A stretch of DNA of 64,000 nt from Capitulum mitella (lineage: Eukaryota > Arthropoda > Thecostraca > Pollicipedomorpha > Pollicipedidae). The stretch is from positions 19,694,903 to 19,758,902 of the forward strand of contig CP099845.1 of assembly GCA_030062745.1 (NCBI GenBank), written 5' to 3'. This document shows, piece after piece, positions 34,659 to 47,470 of this stretch. Below the pieces are notes generated by a model. It searched no databases. It worked only from the letters and a program-made list of their open reading frames with translations, and was not told where the DNA came from. A program made the position numbers and the translations under genes. Every line of letters begins with the position of its first letter. The stretch's first letter is position 1.

Positions 34659-35266
34659 ATGAACTTCAAGTTGGTGGTAAGTAATCCGTGCCACAGAACA
34701 TTTGGAAGGGAGAGGAGAACTCGGGGTTTGCAGTTGTAGACTGCGCTTTTTTAACATGAAAAAGATTTGGTTGTCATTTCCTCCTTGTGATATTCCTACA
34801 TGCGACTGGAACTTATTTGTACAAGTAATCAGTAACAAGTGACCAGTTGGAAAATGCGATGACCCAGGAGTAAAGCCGGCTCTCGGCTAATTTTTGACTG
34901 TGTTCAGTAGCATAGTAAAACTCCTGCTTCCGCCCAGAATTTTGGGCCTGTTGTATACACGGCATGTCCATTTTCTTGTTGCCGCGTGCAGATTTGCTGG
35001 TTTAGAACACGTTTTCTCACATTATAATGGCATCGTCTGTTTTGCAATTTCAGATCCTGCTATTTGTTGCCACGGTGGCCGTGGCCTCGGCTGGATATAG
35101 TGTAGGGTACAGGAAGGGCGGACACGGAGGAGGCTACGGAGGAGGATACAAGGGAAGTTACGGAGGAGGATCTAGGGGAGGATACGGCGGCGGATACAAG
35201 GGCGGCTATGGAGGAGGATCCAGGGGCGGTTACGGAGGCGGCTACAAGGGTGGATACAAGGGCTAA
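34659..35266 (+). CDS. Gly/Tyr-rich secreted peptide, copy 6 (two exons)
   Basis: The exons are 34659-34676 (MNFKLV, the only copy ending exon 1 with Val; donor GTAAGT) and 35054-35266 (acceptor TTTCAG), with a 377-bp phase-0 intron. The precursor is 76 residues: signal core ILLFVATVAVASA and a 57-residue mature chain starting GYSVGYRKGGHGG, then GGYKGSYGGG and two GGGSRGG units, ending GGYKGGYKG. It has no acid and no cysteine. It pairs with copy 8 across the giant inverted repeat: intron length (377 bp), promoter subtype and flanks all match. The ATG at 35027 is intronic. Confidence 0.86.
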
Positions 35267-36099
35267 AGCCAACAGGCTCTGACGTTTGTGTAGAAGACAC
35301 CAGATGGCTCCTTTCTGGCCCGCTCATTGTCCTCTGAAACTCGTGATGGTTTAGACATAGCCAAGCACACCACCATGTTGACTGTCACTGTTCCGCATGT
35401 ATAACAGTGATATACAGCTTTGATCTTTGGACATAACAACGTGCAAGAAGTCGTCAATGTTGCAGTTGATGCAAATACATTATGACCATCACCTTTTACA
35501 TCTTGTGCAATGTTGCGTCCAAAGAAGGCGTAATACTTATGGAGAATGGAAGAGGTGTGAAGAACCACCAGCAACCAAAGAGACGACAGAGTGGTTTAAA
35601 CCCAGGTGGTGACTAATGGTGATGATGCTATCGCGAAGGAAGCAACAAATACCGGTAAACACAACTGCCGTTTACTATCATAGCCTTTTTATGCGCTTTG
35701 CTCAGTACATGATCAAAATCCAGTGTCACCGCATTCACCGAATCAGAGCGAATCAGATATCGACTCTAATGTATGCTCTAGCCAGTGATTTTCAATTCCA
35801 TTGTTCCTCACAGACAACACGGCATTAAAAGCTCACATTTGGTTTCGAAGGATGGTGATGATTACGCGAGAGGTCATCTTCATCCCCATTCACGTGATAC
35901 CTTTCACGTATATGAACGCAGCGGTCCCGGCATGTAAGCTGTCCTAGCGTTTAAAAATGGACTCTCAACCGTAAAAGCTACACTTTACAGGAACGTGTCA
36001 TAAAGCCTGCGATGGCTCCAGCCTGTATAGATCAAAACTGCATAGCGTAGCACTGCGCCATACAGACATCTGAACGAATGAAATATGTAACGAATGAAA

Positions 36100-37510
36100 C
36101 TGCGGTGAGTAACCGATAACCTCAACAGATATACCTCTCACCACTCAGGTGACCGTACGCGAGCTAGTAACGAGCTGCAGCCTCTCGAAGGTTGAAGCAT
36201 CGCACGTATGATTTCCCGTCATCATTTGGTCACGCGTATTCGTACAAAAGTCGTTTTTGGGGGAGGGATGCTTTATCTTTATTGTGAGGGGCTCTCCAAA
36301 ATTTACCCGTGATTCAATGCCAGTCAAGACAGGCATTCTTTAAGATATGGGTATTTGTCCGTCGCAGTGTAACTCTCGCCAGCCATATGCGCCACCGTCC
36401 TCGCGTTTCGCGATCTGCAACACTGCCCGAACCATCGTTGCCTGAAATGAAAACGCTGCTTGCGGTAAATTCGGGAATCACCTGGACGGTTTGCGGTCCC
36501 TAGCAGTGAACCCACCAGTGTTCCCACGCGCCTGGCGTTTACCCGTCCCTGATTGGCCCGCCGGATCTGAGGTCACGCTGCTGGTCCCACCCACTGGGCG
36601 CTGCGCCTCAACAGGTGTGAGGACACCGATTATGACCGAATGGAGTACAAGTATATACTTTCTGTCCGTATTAAAATAGGTGAAATCCCGCGTTAAATAT
36701 TGAAATCATGTCTCTAGTATAATCTATCGATTGTGTTCATATATGTCTTAAAAGATGAAAAGTTTCCATTATGCCTAAAATACGTTGCACAATGACAGCA
36801 GGTTAATGAAGACTCCATGACCTATATTTTGGTTTAGTACATAACGACAGCAATGTCAAAGATGTCGAATAATAGTTGCATGTTAAAGGGCTCCCACAAA
36901 GCATCCGAAATGTACAATTAAATGGTGCACTGTGCCCACTCTAAGATTTTAAAGCACTTGATTTGAGTATTTGACAATTTTTTGTCCATTTTACTGTCCA
37001 CACTCATTTAAGGTGACCAAGTGTTATGGTCAATAGACTTAAAGAAGCACTTGGTACTTTCAAAGCTTTACGCAAGGTTAATAAAAATGCCTGAAAGGTG
37101 AAGGTAACCTTTAACATTTTATCCGTCCCCATAACGCATGGATGCACTGCCGTATAGGAAGAATCTTTTCTACCACTCCCGAAAGATCTCGAGACTACCC
37201 TTTCATTTACACTGCAAAAGGGACACTGGTATCGTCATGATACGAGCTACATTTTCACTCAAAAATGAAAATCTTGTACATGTAGATGTAGATGTAGGGA
37301 AGCACAATGGTTATGATGCCCTCCCTAATTGACATCAGTTGAGAGCTAATCGATGAGACTTTTCTTTTTGGCCCATAAGTTTAGAATTTTGAAGAAATCA
37401 TAACCATCCTCAGTGCTTGGAAAATTTTAAACACAGCTATACACACATGCACACACAAATATCTATCTATATTATATATCTATATTAGTAAAAGATGGGA
37501 GGAAATTTTT
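36100..37510. repeat. inverted-repeat arm sequence (matches 43.4-44.6 kb inverted)
   Basis: The minus-strand words KNDFCTNTRDQMMTGNH and FERLQLVTSSRT at 36145-36300 recur on the plus strand near 44,465-44,580. Farther right, 37.08-37.51 kb is the inverted, diverged right part of the 3.1-kb repeat. No gene is supported. Confidence 0.65.
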
Positions 37511-37530
37511 CTTTATGCTTGACTCATTTA

Positions 37531-38735
37531 CCCGCCCCGACTGGTGGAGAGTGGTTGACCCCCCCAGAGGTTTTTTCGAGACTGGAAGAAAACGAACGAA
37601 CGCAGCGCCACGGAACTTTGCATACCTTTTGCACGATCATTTTTACACCTTGTGCAGAAGTTTTGATCTGAGGGCAAGTAAGGTGTCTGACGTAGATCAG
37701 GTGAAATGGACCTATGTCCAAAAAGTTAGGCGTCTTCCAACTTTTTTTTCGAAAAACGTAATATCACAATAAAACTTTGAGGGATTAGAAATCTTGATGG
37801 ATGCAATAAATCTCTTATCTCAGATTTTTGGTATTTTTCCTTGTCATTGACCTAAGGTCAAAGCAATTTTTATGACATATCATCGTTTTTTGGAATTTTA
37901 CGGCATTTTTTATAAAATTTTTAGTGCGGACTGATGCAGACATCCATTTGCCGTCAATGTATAAAGCATAAATGACCTCCAGACATTGACCTGAGTTCAG
38001 GTCACAAATGACTGTTATGCAACCAACATGCACCGCCGTCAAAATCGGCGATGAATTTTTCGGAACGAGTTGAAAATGGCAGACTTGGCTCTCGCAGCTA
38101 AGAGGAATGCCAAGAAGTTGAAGAGGTTCAGAAAAATGTGTGTTTTGGAAATCAACAGATTCTCGCGAATAAAAATCCGCCAGTTGTGATAACCACTGGA
38201 TTTTTCCAAAATTCAAGCATGACAACCCATCACAAGAATCACTTGATCAATAAATATCGCAGGAAAGGCCTATGAGGCGAAAATAAGGGAACGCTAAAAT
38301 TATTTCTCCTTAATTTCATACCGCTTGCGGCTCCGTCGCCCTTCGCCAATCGGCGCGAAAATCGCCATGCCTTTAAGTCACCGTTTTGGCGTACATATTA
38401 AACAAATCAGAAAAATTAGGCCTGTATCGACATCTGCCAACTTTTGCATGTTCATTAGTACCTTTAACTAGACTTTATTAATCACATCCTTTGAGATCCA
38501 GGCCGCTTGTCGGTTTCATGCAGTCGGTTGTGAGAAAACGTATATAGGGCGTAAATTGCTTACTTATTATTTGAAGTTAAAATAAGGACCGATTTCGAGC
38601 TCCACTTACCACGAGCTTTCTAAAGATGCATTTATTTTTCATGGTGTGACCAGCCGTTCATGAGTTAGATGGGGGGACGGCCAATCGCCCCCCGCCACCA
38701 GTCGGGCGTGATTGGCGCCGACCGCCAGTCGCGCG
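37531..38735. mobile_element. non-autonomous DNA transposon, hAT-like (copy b)
   Basis: About 1.2 kb. The left end is CCCGCCCCGACTGGTGG and the right end is the inverted CCCGCGCGACTGGCGG, with a second inverted CCCGACTGGTGG just inside. The flanks are CTCATTTA (left) and CTCATTGA (right), a 7/8 match consistent with an 8-bp target-site duplication, the length typical of hAT elements. The body is shared with 15.33-16.52 kb. No transposase is encoded. Confidence 0.68.
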
Positions 38736-38741
38736 GGCTCA

Positions 38742-39012
38742 TTGACGACCTACTATGCGGGGAACTGTGATCAGAGCCATTATAGCAGCGGAGGATACGG
38801 CACGTCTTTTACCTTTTGCCAACCGAGGATGTCGTACTGGAATGCTCGATCATCATATGTGGTCTGCTTACAGCAGTACAGAACGGTATCTTGACTCGGA
38901 TTTCTATGTTCAATGTCCTCTTACCGGTAAGTGTTATTTCGCCGGCAACATCACTGATGGTCGATACCTGGCTCTCAGGCGTTAGAAAGCCTCTACAGTA
39001 GATGACTGCTGA
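38742..39012 (+). pseudogene. conserved unnamed frame, tail-to-tail with copy 7
   Basis: It reads LTTYYAGNCDQSHYSSGGYG, then after a frame change WSAYSSTERYLDSDFY and GKCYFAGNITDGRYLALRR, matching the frame at 59155-59427 (-). It is frameshifted, and its upstream half has been replaced by the hAT-like insertion ending at 38,735. Confidence 0.4.
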
Positions 39013-39322
39013 CTGTTGTTCTTCAGACTGTCTATCGATTTAGCGTCTTCTTTATATACAGCACCAGAGGAAAAATATAAAGGTATTGTTCGCATTGTGT
39101 TTACATCATACTACAGCATACGGTTCCAGAACAAGATTTGATATGATTATTATTATGACCTTGAAGCCGCAGCAGCACACATAACTGGATGCGTTCTCTG
39201 AATGGTTTTGGTGGTGTGTCTTCTTACACCTGGATCATCAAGCTTCAAGCTTCAAAAATCATCAGGCAGCCCAGGTACGAGCTACCAAGTGTCTTCTACA
39301 CAAACGTCAAAGCCTGCTACCT

Positions 39323-39772
39323 TTAACCCTTGTATCCACCCTTGGAGCCGCCTCCGTAACCGCCCCTGGATCCTCCTCCGTAGCCTCCCTTGTATCCACC
39401 GCCGTATCCTCCCCTGGATCTTCCTCCATAGCTGTCCTTGTATCCACCTCGGTAGCCACCGCCGTATCCGCCCTTTCTAAAGCTCCCACCGTATCCAGCA
39501 AAGGCTACAGCCGCCATGGCAGCAAATAGCAGAATCTGAAATCGCAAGATGTTGAGAGACGTTAGGAGCACGACAGACAAGAAAATGAGACAGTTAATAA
39601 TCGTGTTTTTCTGTCAGTTCCAATAAGGTCGTCTCGCTCGCAAAAACCACCAAGTCTAATACAAACTACTGTGTAATTTAAACCGTTCCATGCCATTTTC
39701 AATCTCTGTGACCACCGTTCAGCTAGCAGTTTCGTTTAGTTTCATGTCACTTACCAGGAGCTTGAAGTTCAT
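39323..39772 (-). CDS. Gly/Tyr-rich secreted peptide, copy 7 (two exons)
   Basis: On the minus strand, exon 1 is 39755-39772 (MNFKLL, donor GTAAGT) and exon 2 is 39323-39535 (acceptor TTTCAG), with a 219-bp phase-0 intron. The precursor is 76 residues. The signal core is ILLFAAMAAVAFA (Phe where others have Ser at the -2 position). The mature chain starts GYGGSFRKGGYGG, contains YRGGYKDSYGGRS and ends GGGSKGGYKG, so one Tyr of the usual ending is Ser. The altered cleavage region and an Asp make it one of the more diverged copies. It lies in the spacer of the giant inverted repeat. Confidence 0.84.
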
Positions 39773-39842
39773 GTCTGCAGCTGTTGAGCTGGCGACTTCA
39801 CTCAAAGCTGAGAAATATTTGCCTGCTTCTCCTGATCGGCGG

Positions 39843-39924
39843 TTTATATACGACAGTATTCCAGAGACATAACCTTCGCTTACTTACATGGCTGATGCAC
39901 ATCAGCGTCTCGTTAGTCGTGACC
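39843..39924 (-). promoter_or_regulatory. promoter module and TATA box of copy 7
   Basis: On the minus strand: GGTCACGAC (39924-39916), GATGTGCATCAGCCATG, GCGAAGG, ATGTCTCTGGAATAC, then TATATAAA at 39850-39843. It is a variant of the 'AAACC' subtype. Confidence 0.72.
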
Positions 39925-42750
39925 AATCTGTTGTTTATAGAGCGGGAAGGAAGGTCAATCGACACCAAAGCCCTTTAGGGAGTGAGATCCGTGGAAAATG
40001 CCCGATAAATCTGGTAGTGCGGCGCAAGGAGCCAGAGATAATTTTGACTGCCTGCTACCGGGAAAACCAACAAGTCCGGCTAAATGTGACCTCTGCTCAA
40101 GGCAGAATCCATGCTGTGTGCTGAGAAAGGAGGATCCCAATCCATGTAATGGAACGAGTTAGTCGTAACTCGAGCTCGAACTTCCCTTACTTTTCACTTG
40201 TCATGCCTTTCAAGATGACGGCAACGACGAATGTTCTCGAAGGATTTCAAAAACTTTCAGTCTGTCTTGCAAAACGATGTTCTCATTTTTCACGTGATCT
40301 GGTGTAGGCAAACGGTGACAGGCTTCAAGACCGCATTGAAATCCATTTTTCGTAAATTATCCTTTCCCCTTTGACGAATGCTGATTTATTGCACAAAACT
40401 CACGACAAAGACAATCAAGTAAACTGCCAGTTGGATCACTCAAAAATCAGTGCACTCCGAACGCTGTAAATAATCCGGGAAAGATGAGAAAGGTTTGTGC
40501 GTTATTTTCAGCTCGCAGTGATTTGAAGTAACGAAATGTGCAGATTTTGCCTCAATACAAAAACAAAGTGGCCCGTGTCAGGAGGAAGGTCTGTATAGGT
40601 GCATTTGCATTTCCGTCCAAGACAATGTCCGTCCAATCTAAGTAACTTTTTCTCTGATGTAGGAAGTAAATTCGACATGTGTCACACCTGCTCATTTTCG
40701 GCAGCCTCGCTTTCTGTATCCGCCATTTGATCACAGTTATATGTTTCTTCGAATCCATTCAAAAGTCTCCCTGGGAAGGCTCCACTCTTCCAAACAACCA
40801 CAACGTAAATAAAAAGCCACATGTTCCAGAAAGCATAACGAATTCAAGAAAACAGGAAGCTAACTAAATACCGCAAATCACAATCAACAGGGTGCCTCAA
40901 AATCAAGTTTTCTTGTACGTTTCCTGCTGCTTGACTCTATTTCCGTATGACTCCATTCCCGCACGGGGCCGCAGAAGCCACGTGCAATTTTTCACTCGCC
41001 ATTTCCCGGGCTTTCGAAGCAGCTTAATCACATCTGGTGACCATTTTTACCTATTCTTCCTGCATATTACGCTAAATTCTAGAAATTCTATTTCTCCTAG
41101 GGGCGGAACCATGCTGATTTTCGGAAGGCACCTAGAGCTTTTTTGGCACTCATAGCGTAGACATAATAGCTATCAAACATAGAGCGTTAAGGTAGAACTT
41201 AAATCGTGATATGAGTGCATAGGAAAATACCCAGGTAAATACACACTAATGTTTACTTTTTTAAGCTCATTTTCGTTTCTTTTTCCAATGAATAAAATGT
41301 TTGCTTTTTAATGTTTTCTTTTTTATTTAATGTTACAAAAATGCTTACTTTTTGAATAAATGAGCTCATTTCACATGGCCAGGTCAAAGTCAAAACTCAG
41401 ACTTCAGTGTTTTGTATGCTTCTTTGGCGCTTGTCTTCCAAGAGGGAAAACCGGAATACATATGACTAACGACAAGGCTCTCTGCTTGTAGTTTAAATTT
41501 CAGGTCGATATCATTTCAGAGCACGGAGTTATGATTAAAATCTCCTCGCGATTACCGTATATGTATCACAACTAAGAGAAGAAAGAGGCTGTAGTGTTTT
41601 CCGTTTTCTTGGCCCGACACGCGTCCCCAAAACAAAATACGGCTCAGGTTGAATGATGTATTATGGGAACGGTTGCTGCGAGATCAACAGCTGAAGGTAA
41701 AATATTCCCCAGAAACTAAACTGTCGCATACAACATAAAAAGCGAGAAAACACTAGACACGAGACATTACGTGATCAGAACAAACGACTGGAGAAAGCAA
41801 CGTGAGCAGCGGCGAGGAAAGCTGAAATCTACCGCCTCGCAGCAATCATGCTAAGATTTGTTCTCTCTATAGCAGCGCCACTGAGCGGAGGAGCATCAGT
41901 GGCGCTACCGCGCGGCCGTCCAACAGCGACGGACAAAGCTTGTTCAAACAAACAACTAGTGCGGTATCCGTTCTGAATAACCACCGGCATCCTGAAAACA
42001 TTATTGCCACAAATGTAGGTAAATGATTCTTAAACATCGCGAACGCAGGCGATCGAGGATAATGACAAATGATGAATGCATCGTAACGGAACAAAGAAAA
42101 CCAAGAATGGAGAACGCAACAGAAAGGTAAATTGTCACGCTCTAGTTTGTTTTAATCAAGCCTGAACAAACAGCAATGCAACCATCTTCTTGGCCAACAC
42201 TAATAAGGAGACAAGAACTAAATTCTGCCAAACCGCAAATAAACTGGACAAACAGGATTTCTTGCCAAGAGGTGATCCGAAATGCCCGACTAAATGCCTT
42301 TAAATGCCGCGTGAAAACAAGTCAGTCTGCCCGAACTGGGACGAAAGGGAAGTAATATCCTGTTGTCCTCAACACCCAAACTTTCGTTCGTTTGTTTCAG
42401 ACTTCTTTTTTGACGCATCAGTCAGGACTGACCATTAGCGTCGTGGTCGGAATCCGACTAGTCTTGTGTCAAGTCGTGTGTCTCGTCAGGCGTCAGTCGG
42501 GCGTCCGTCAGCCAGTCGTCTGCCACGTCAGGAGAGTGGCCGGCCGGCCCCCGCGGCCAGAAAGTCGGCCCGGTCATGTGAGCCGCGACTGGCCGAGCCG
42601 GGCAGGGGCACCATCAGAGCCGAAACGCCCGGGTGGTCAGCCGCGGCAACAGAGGCCATAAGCAAGATATGGGGGAATACAATAAAGTGATATGGCTGGT
42701 GTTATTCAAAACACTGTGAAATGAACCCAAAGCCATTTTACGTGACTTGC

Positions 42751-42783
42751 AGGTCATCTAAGGTCATTTGAGGTCAAAGGTCA
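42751..42783 (+). promoter_or_regulatory. four AGGTCA half-sites (DR4-DR4-DR1), second copy
   Basis: Identical in spacing to 25072-25104: AGGTCA at 42751, 42761, 42771 and 42778. Confidence 0.6.
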
Positions 42784-42930
42784 GAAGTTGATGGGATGAC
42801 GATAGGATTACCACAATACCTCCCTGGCGTTGCCTATGTAAACATTATACAAACACTGTAATACCACTGATACTTCTTAAGTATGAAATGCCAAGTAAAA
42901 ACGAAAAATATGTTTTTTTTTGTCTTAATC

Positions 42931-42934
<4 letters not shown>

Positions 42935-42974
<40 letters not shown>

Positions 42975-42999
42975 GTTTGTGTACACACACATATAGATA

Positions 43000-43056
<57 letters not shown>

Positions 43057-43066
43057 GTATATATAA
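42935..43066. repeat. (TA)n microsatellites
   Basis: Two long TA tracts separated by 'gtgtacacacacatatag'; the expanded counterpart of 25257-25349. Confidence 0.92.
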
Positions 43067-43456
43067 ACGGCTCACTAAATCTTACAATATATCTGACGTT
43101 AATGGATCTCTTCGATAGCGTTTCGATGTTCCGCACCAGTCGCTTGTCTTCCAAGGAAAAGTTGCGTAATAATGTGCCTGTATTACGTAACGTTTCGTTA
43201 GTTCTGCTAACATTTTCAGACATATCCACAGAGACACATAGTACAAACAACAGGGTTCTAGTATTCGTTTGAGTCGCGTCGGACCAAAATAATATTTCAA
43301 ACGTCTACGTTGGGTCATTTGTGCCATTCGAATTGAAGTTATTTATAATTCAACGCACTATCGTGAATGGCGTCTCTGATAAAGGAAACCATACCGTCAG
43401 ATATGCTGTGATATTTAATGAGTCATACATAAAGGAAAATATCCTCCCATCTTTTA

Positions 43457-43459
<3 letters not shown>

Positions 43460-43501
<42 letters not shown>

Positions 43502-43550
43502 TAATATATTTATGTGTATGTGTGTGTGCGTGTGAGTGCGCGCGCGTGTG
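43460..43550. repeat. (TA)n then TG/GC-rich microsatellite
   Basis: TA tract at 43460-43499, then a TGTGTG and CGCGCG-rich run; counterpart of 25744-25850. Confidence 0.9.
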
Positions 43551-45506
43551 TTTGAAATTTTCCAAGCCCTGTGGATGGCTATGATTTTGTCAAAATTCTA
43601 AACGTATGTGCCAACGTTAAAAGTCTCATCGATTAGCTCTGAATTGGTGTCAGTTGCATGGAAATCGGGCTATAAATATCTGAGTTATTACAAGGAGAAA
43701 TAACATGTTTCTTTTTTGTTCCACTCTCTCCACCGATTGCAAGATTTTGATTTTTTAAGTGAAAATGTAACTCATATTATGGCGAATCTATTGTCTCTTT
43801 TCGCAATGAAATCGAAAGGGAAGTTGTCGACATCTTTCGGCAGTAGCAGAATGCGTCCTCCCCTATACGGCAGTGAATCTATGCGTTATGAGGACGGCTA
43901 AAATGTTAAAGGCTATCTTTACCTTATAGGCATTTCTGTTCACCTCGCGTCAAGCTTTGAAAGTACCAAGTGTTTCATAAAGTCCATTAGCCATAACACT
44001 TGACTTGGTCACGTCGAATGAGTTTGAACAGTAAAATAGACGAAAATATAGTCATATATGCAAATCAAGTGCTTTAAAATGAGCACTGCTCGCCAATTTC
44101 ATTATATATTTCGGATGCTTTGTGGGAGCACTTCACACATACCAAAATTACTTGACATCTTTGACAATGCTGTCGTCAGGTATTAAACCAAAATATAAGT
44201 AATCCAGCGTTCAGTAACAATCTACCATAGTACAGCCATCCAGGTGATTCCCGATTTTTCCAGAAACTGTGTTTTTATTTCATGCGAGGGTGGTTCGGAC
44301 AGTCAGTGTTGTATATCGCAAATCGAGGGAACGATGGCGCATATAGCTGGCGAGAGTTACACTGTAGCGGACAGATATCTACATTTTACAGTAGACCTGC
44401 CTTAACTCGCATTGCAGCACTGGTAAGTTTTCGAAAACTTCTTGTAATAAAGATTCAATACCTTCCAAAAAATGACTTTTGTACGAATATACGTAACCAA
44501 ATGATGGCCGGAAATCATTCGTGCGATGCTCCGATCTTTGAGAGGCTGCAACTCGTTACTAGCTCGCGCACGGCCACCTGAGTAGTGAGAGGTATATTTG
44601 TTGAGGTTATCGGTTACTCACTGCAGTTGCATTCGTTACATATTTTATTCATTCAGATGTCTATATGGCTACGCTACGCAGTTTCGATCTATACAGGCTG
44701 GAGCCATCGCAGGCTTGATGACACGTTCCTGCGAAGAGCAGCTTTTACGGTTACGAGCCCATTTTTTAATGCTAGAACAGCTTACATGCCGGAACTGCTG
44801 CGTTCCTATATGTGAAAGGTACCACGCGAATGGGGATGAAGATAACCTCTTCCGTAATCATCACCATCCTTCGAAACCGAATGTGAGCTTTTAATGCCGT
44901 GTTGTCCGCGAGGAACCACGGAATTTAAAATCACTGTCTAGAGCATGCCTTAGAGTCGGTATCTGATTCGCTCTGATTCGGTGTATACGGTGACACTGGA
45001 TTCTGATCATGTACTGAGCAGAGCGCATAAAAAGGCTATGATAGTAAATAACATTTGTGTTTACCAGTCTTTGTTGCTTCTTTCACGATAGCATCATCAC
45101 CATTCATTACCATCAGAGTTTGAACCACGCTGTCGCCTCTATGGTGGCTGACGGTTCTTCAAACCGCGTCCGTTGCCTATGTGTAAGTGCCTATGTGTAT
45201 GTATTACCTATGTGTACCTTCTTTGGATGGAAAATTGCGCGAAATCTAAAAGGGTGATGGTCATAATGTATTTAATTCAACTGCAACATTGACGACTTCT
45301 TGCATATTATGATCTCCAAGGACCTAGGCTGCATATCACTGTTATACCTTGGGACCCGTGACAGTGGACATGATAGGGTGCATTTTCCAAAGGATCATGA
45401 AGGTATGCTTGGCTATATCTGCGCCATCACGAACTTCGAAGGACAATGAGAGGACCAGAAAGGGGTTATCTGATGTCTTTTACACAAACGTCAAAGTTTG
45501 CTGTGT

Positions 45507-46114
45507 TTAGCCCTTGTATCCACCCTTGTAGCCGCCTCCGTAACCGCCCCTGGATCCACCTCCATAGCCTCCCTTGTATCCGCCACCGTATCCTCCCCTG
45601 GATCTTCCACCGTAGCCGCCCTTGTATCCGCCGCCGTATCCGCTTCCGTGTCCGCCCTTCCCGTAGCCTCCACTGTATCCAGCCGAGGCCACGGTCATCA
45701 TGGCAACAAACAGAAGAATCTGAAATTGGAAAACAAACGATGCAAATGTAATTTAAGAAAATGTATCCTAAACCAGCACATATGCACGCAGCAGCCAGAA
45801 AATGCACATGTCATGTCCATGACTGCTCCAAAGCCCTCGGCGGAAGCATGAGTTTCATTACGCTGCCGAACACAACCAAGAATTAGCCGAGAGCTGGCTA
45901 TAATGCTGGGCCATTCCGGTCTTCTAAGTGTTCCTCGTTACTCACTATTTGTATAAATAAGTACAAAATGCATGTAGGGATATCGCAAGAAGGAAAAGAT
46001 GACGAAATCGTTTCGACGTTGAAAAAGCGCAATCCGCAGTTGTGACGTCCCAGTTCTCCCATCCCACTCATTGTTTTGGGACACAGGCTTACTTACCAGC
46101 AGCTTGAAGTTCAT
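45507..46114 (-). CDS. Gly/Tyr-rich secreted peptide, copy 8 (two exons)
   Basis: On the minus strand, exon 1 is 46097-46114 (MNFKLL, donor GTAAGT) and exon 2 is 45507-45719 (acceptor TTTCAG), with a 377-bp phase-0 intron. The precursor is 76 residues: signal core ILLFVAMMTVASA, mature chain of 57 residues starting GYSGGYGKGGHGSG, with one GGRSRGG and one GGGSRGG unit and the standard GGYKGGYKG end. It has no acid and no cysteine. The ATG at 45701 lies inside the signal peptide and is not the start. Intron length, promoter type and flanks mark it as the inverted partner of copy 6. Confidence 0.86.
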
Positions 46115-46184
46115 GTTTACAGATGCTGAAACTGGCGACTGTTTGAATGTTAGAAGTGTCTGAATTCTGTCACTGATCGTTAGC

Positions 46185-46261
46185 TTTTATACTGCTGTGT
46201 CTCGGAGGCCTGGCCTTCACGAGCATGGACGTTGTACGTCAGTGAGCAGCGCGTCGTGACC
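46185..46261 (-). promoter_or_regulatory. promoter module and TATA box of copy 8
   Basis: On the minus strand: GGTCACGAC (46261-46253), GCTCACTGACGTACAACGTCC, CGTGAAGGCC, CTCCGAGACAC, then TATAAAA at 46191-46185 followed by GC. Confidence 0.75.
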
Positions 46262-46329
46262 AGTCTGCAATACTGAGAGCGGCCGCGAAGGCCAGACGGT
46301 GTGAACGTAAATTCCGTTGTATAATGTAC

Positions 46330-47470
46330 TGGAAACATTAATAAGACGTAAGTACCACCCCATCCGCAATACCATAGGATCTTTCCCTCCTTGAGAACCT
46401 TATTTCTGTTACCTTTGACAAGTCATAGACCATTCTTTATTTTCCTTATGCACGACGCTTTTTATTTGTGTTGTGTATACGGCCTTTATTCTCACTGCTC
46501 ATGTTTCAATGTGTGACGCGTCCGTAAAATCGGACTGAAATGAATTCGAAATCATCAACGGAAGCTGCGCAATTCTTCGACGCTGCACTAGAATAGCTCT
46601 GTTTGCTCTTATGGCATGAACCAAGGTATATAAACCGTTATCTTCCATTTTTTAAAAACTTTACCGGCTCCGCACACTTTGTTCGATCTTAAAGGTCGCA
46701 AAGTCACGTCACACATTCTCCGGGCATAAATCCTAACATTTTGTTGCATTCTGACCTCAAAGGCCAACTAAGAGGTCAGCTAAGATGACAAAGGCATGCT
46801 CTATTGATTATTGTCAGAATCATTTAGATGGGACTCTTACTAAATGACGTAAAAGGAGAAGGTTGTCTAGCCCCCCCCCCCTCTTCCCAGGCGGTCGCAG
46901 ACGGCGGAATACCCCAGCCCCAGGTGCTGCCGGTTTAAGGCATGGTGGTAATGGCCGCGGTACTGATGATATCCAACGAAACGTGAGGCCACTTACATAA
47001 CTGGCGCCAGTCTACCGTCATAAATGTCACCAGTGCACTGGTGGGCAGTTGCAGTATTGATAGAAATTGGCGATATTTTGCTACGGGAAGTGCCATCGCG
47101 GGGCTGTCAGGGCTTACTATACGAGACGCCAGAACGCTCAAGATGTCAACGAAGCCGGCTAATGGAAGCCACGGCAACGAAGCAGAACAAAGTGGCAGCG
47201 TCACGATCGACACAAGAGCCAAGGGAGCAGACACAACCTGAGTACGAAACGGACTGGATTAATTCGCCGGATCTTACAAACCGATCCAATGCGCCGGATT
47301 GGATTTGGACTGGATTGAAAGATCTGTTAAAAACACTGTTTGGGTTCGGATTTGAGCTGGAAGTTTTACGAACTTCTTGTATATTACTAAAAAAAGCCAG
47401 AGTTAAGCCTGAATTGAAGCATTTGACAACAAAGCTCACTTCAGCTTTTGTGAGAGCAACCAGTGCAATG
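46330..47470 (-). repeat. inverted-repeat arm (matches 33.5-34.43 kb inverted)
   Basis: It continues the inverted match beyond copy 8. The plus-strand frame 47024-47473 reads through the dispersed repeat and has no known relatives. Confidence 0.6.

Larger units (their letters stand above)
40911..44032. mobile_element. 3.1-kb interspersed repeat, copy 2 (matches 23,231-26,337)
   Basis: Same orientation and extent as the copy at 23.2 kb, with scattered single-base differences and longer TA tracts. Both copies insert beside amplified blocks. The two open frames shared by the copies (24189-24416 and 41867-42094, minus strand) have no recognisable domain. The high similarity indicates a more recent event than the peptide-gene duplications. 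Confidence 0.7.

Noticed and set aside
42834..43250. Frames with long Ile-Tyr repeats at all TA microsatellites (also 21441, 25245, 32715, 56220)
   Set aside because: They are direct translations of (TA)n tracts and have no coding value.
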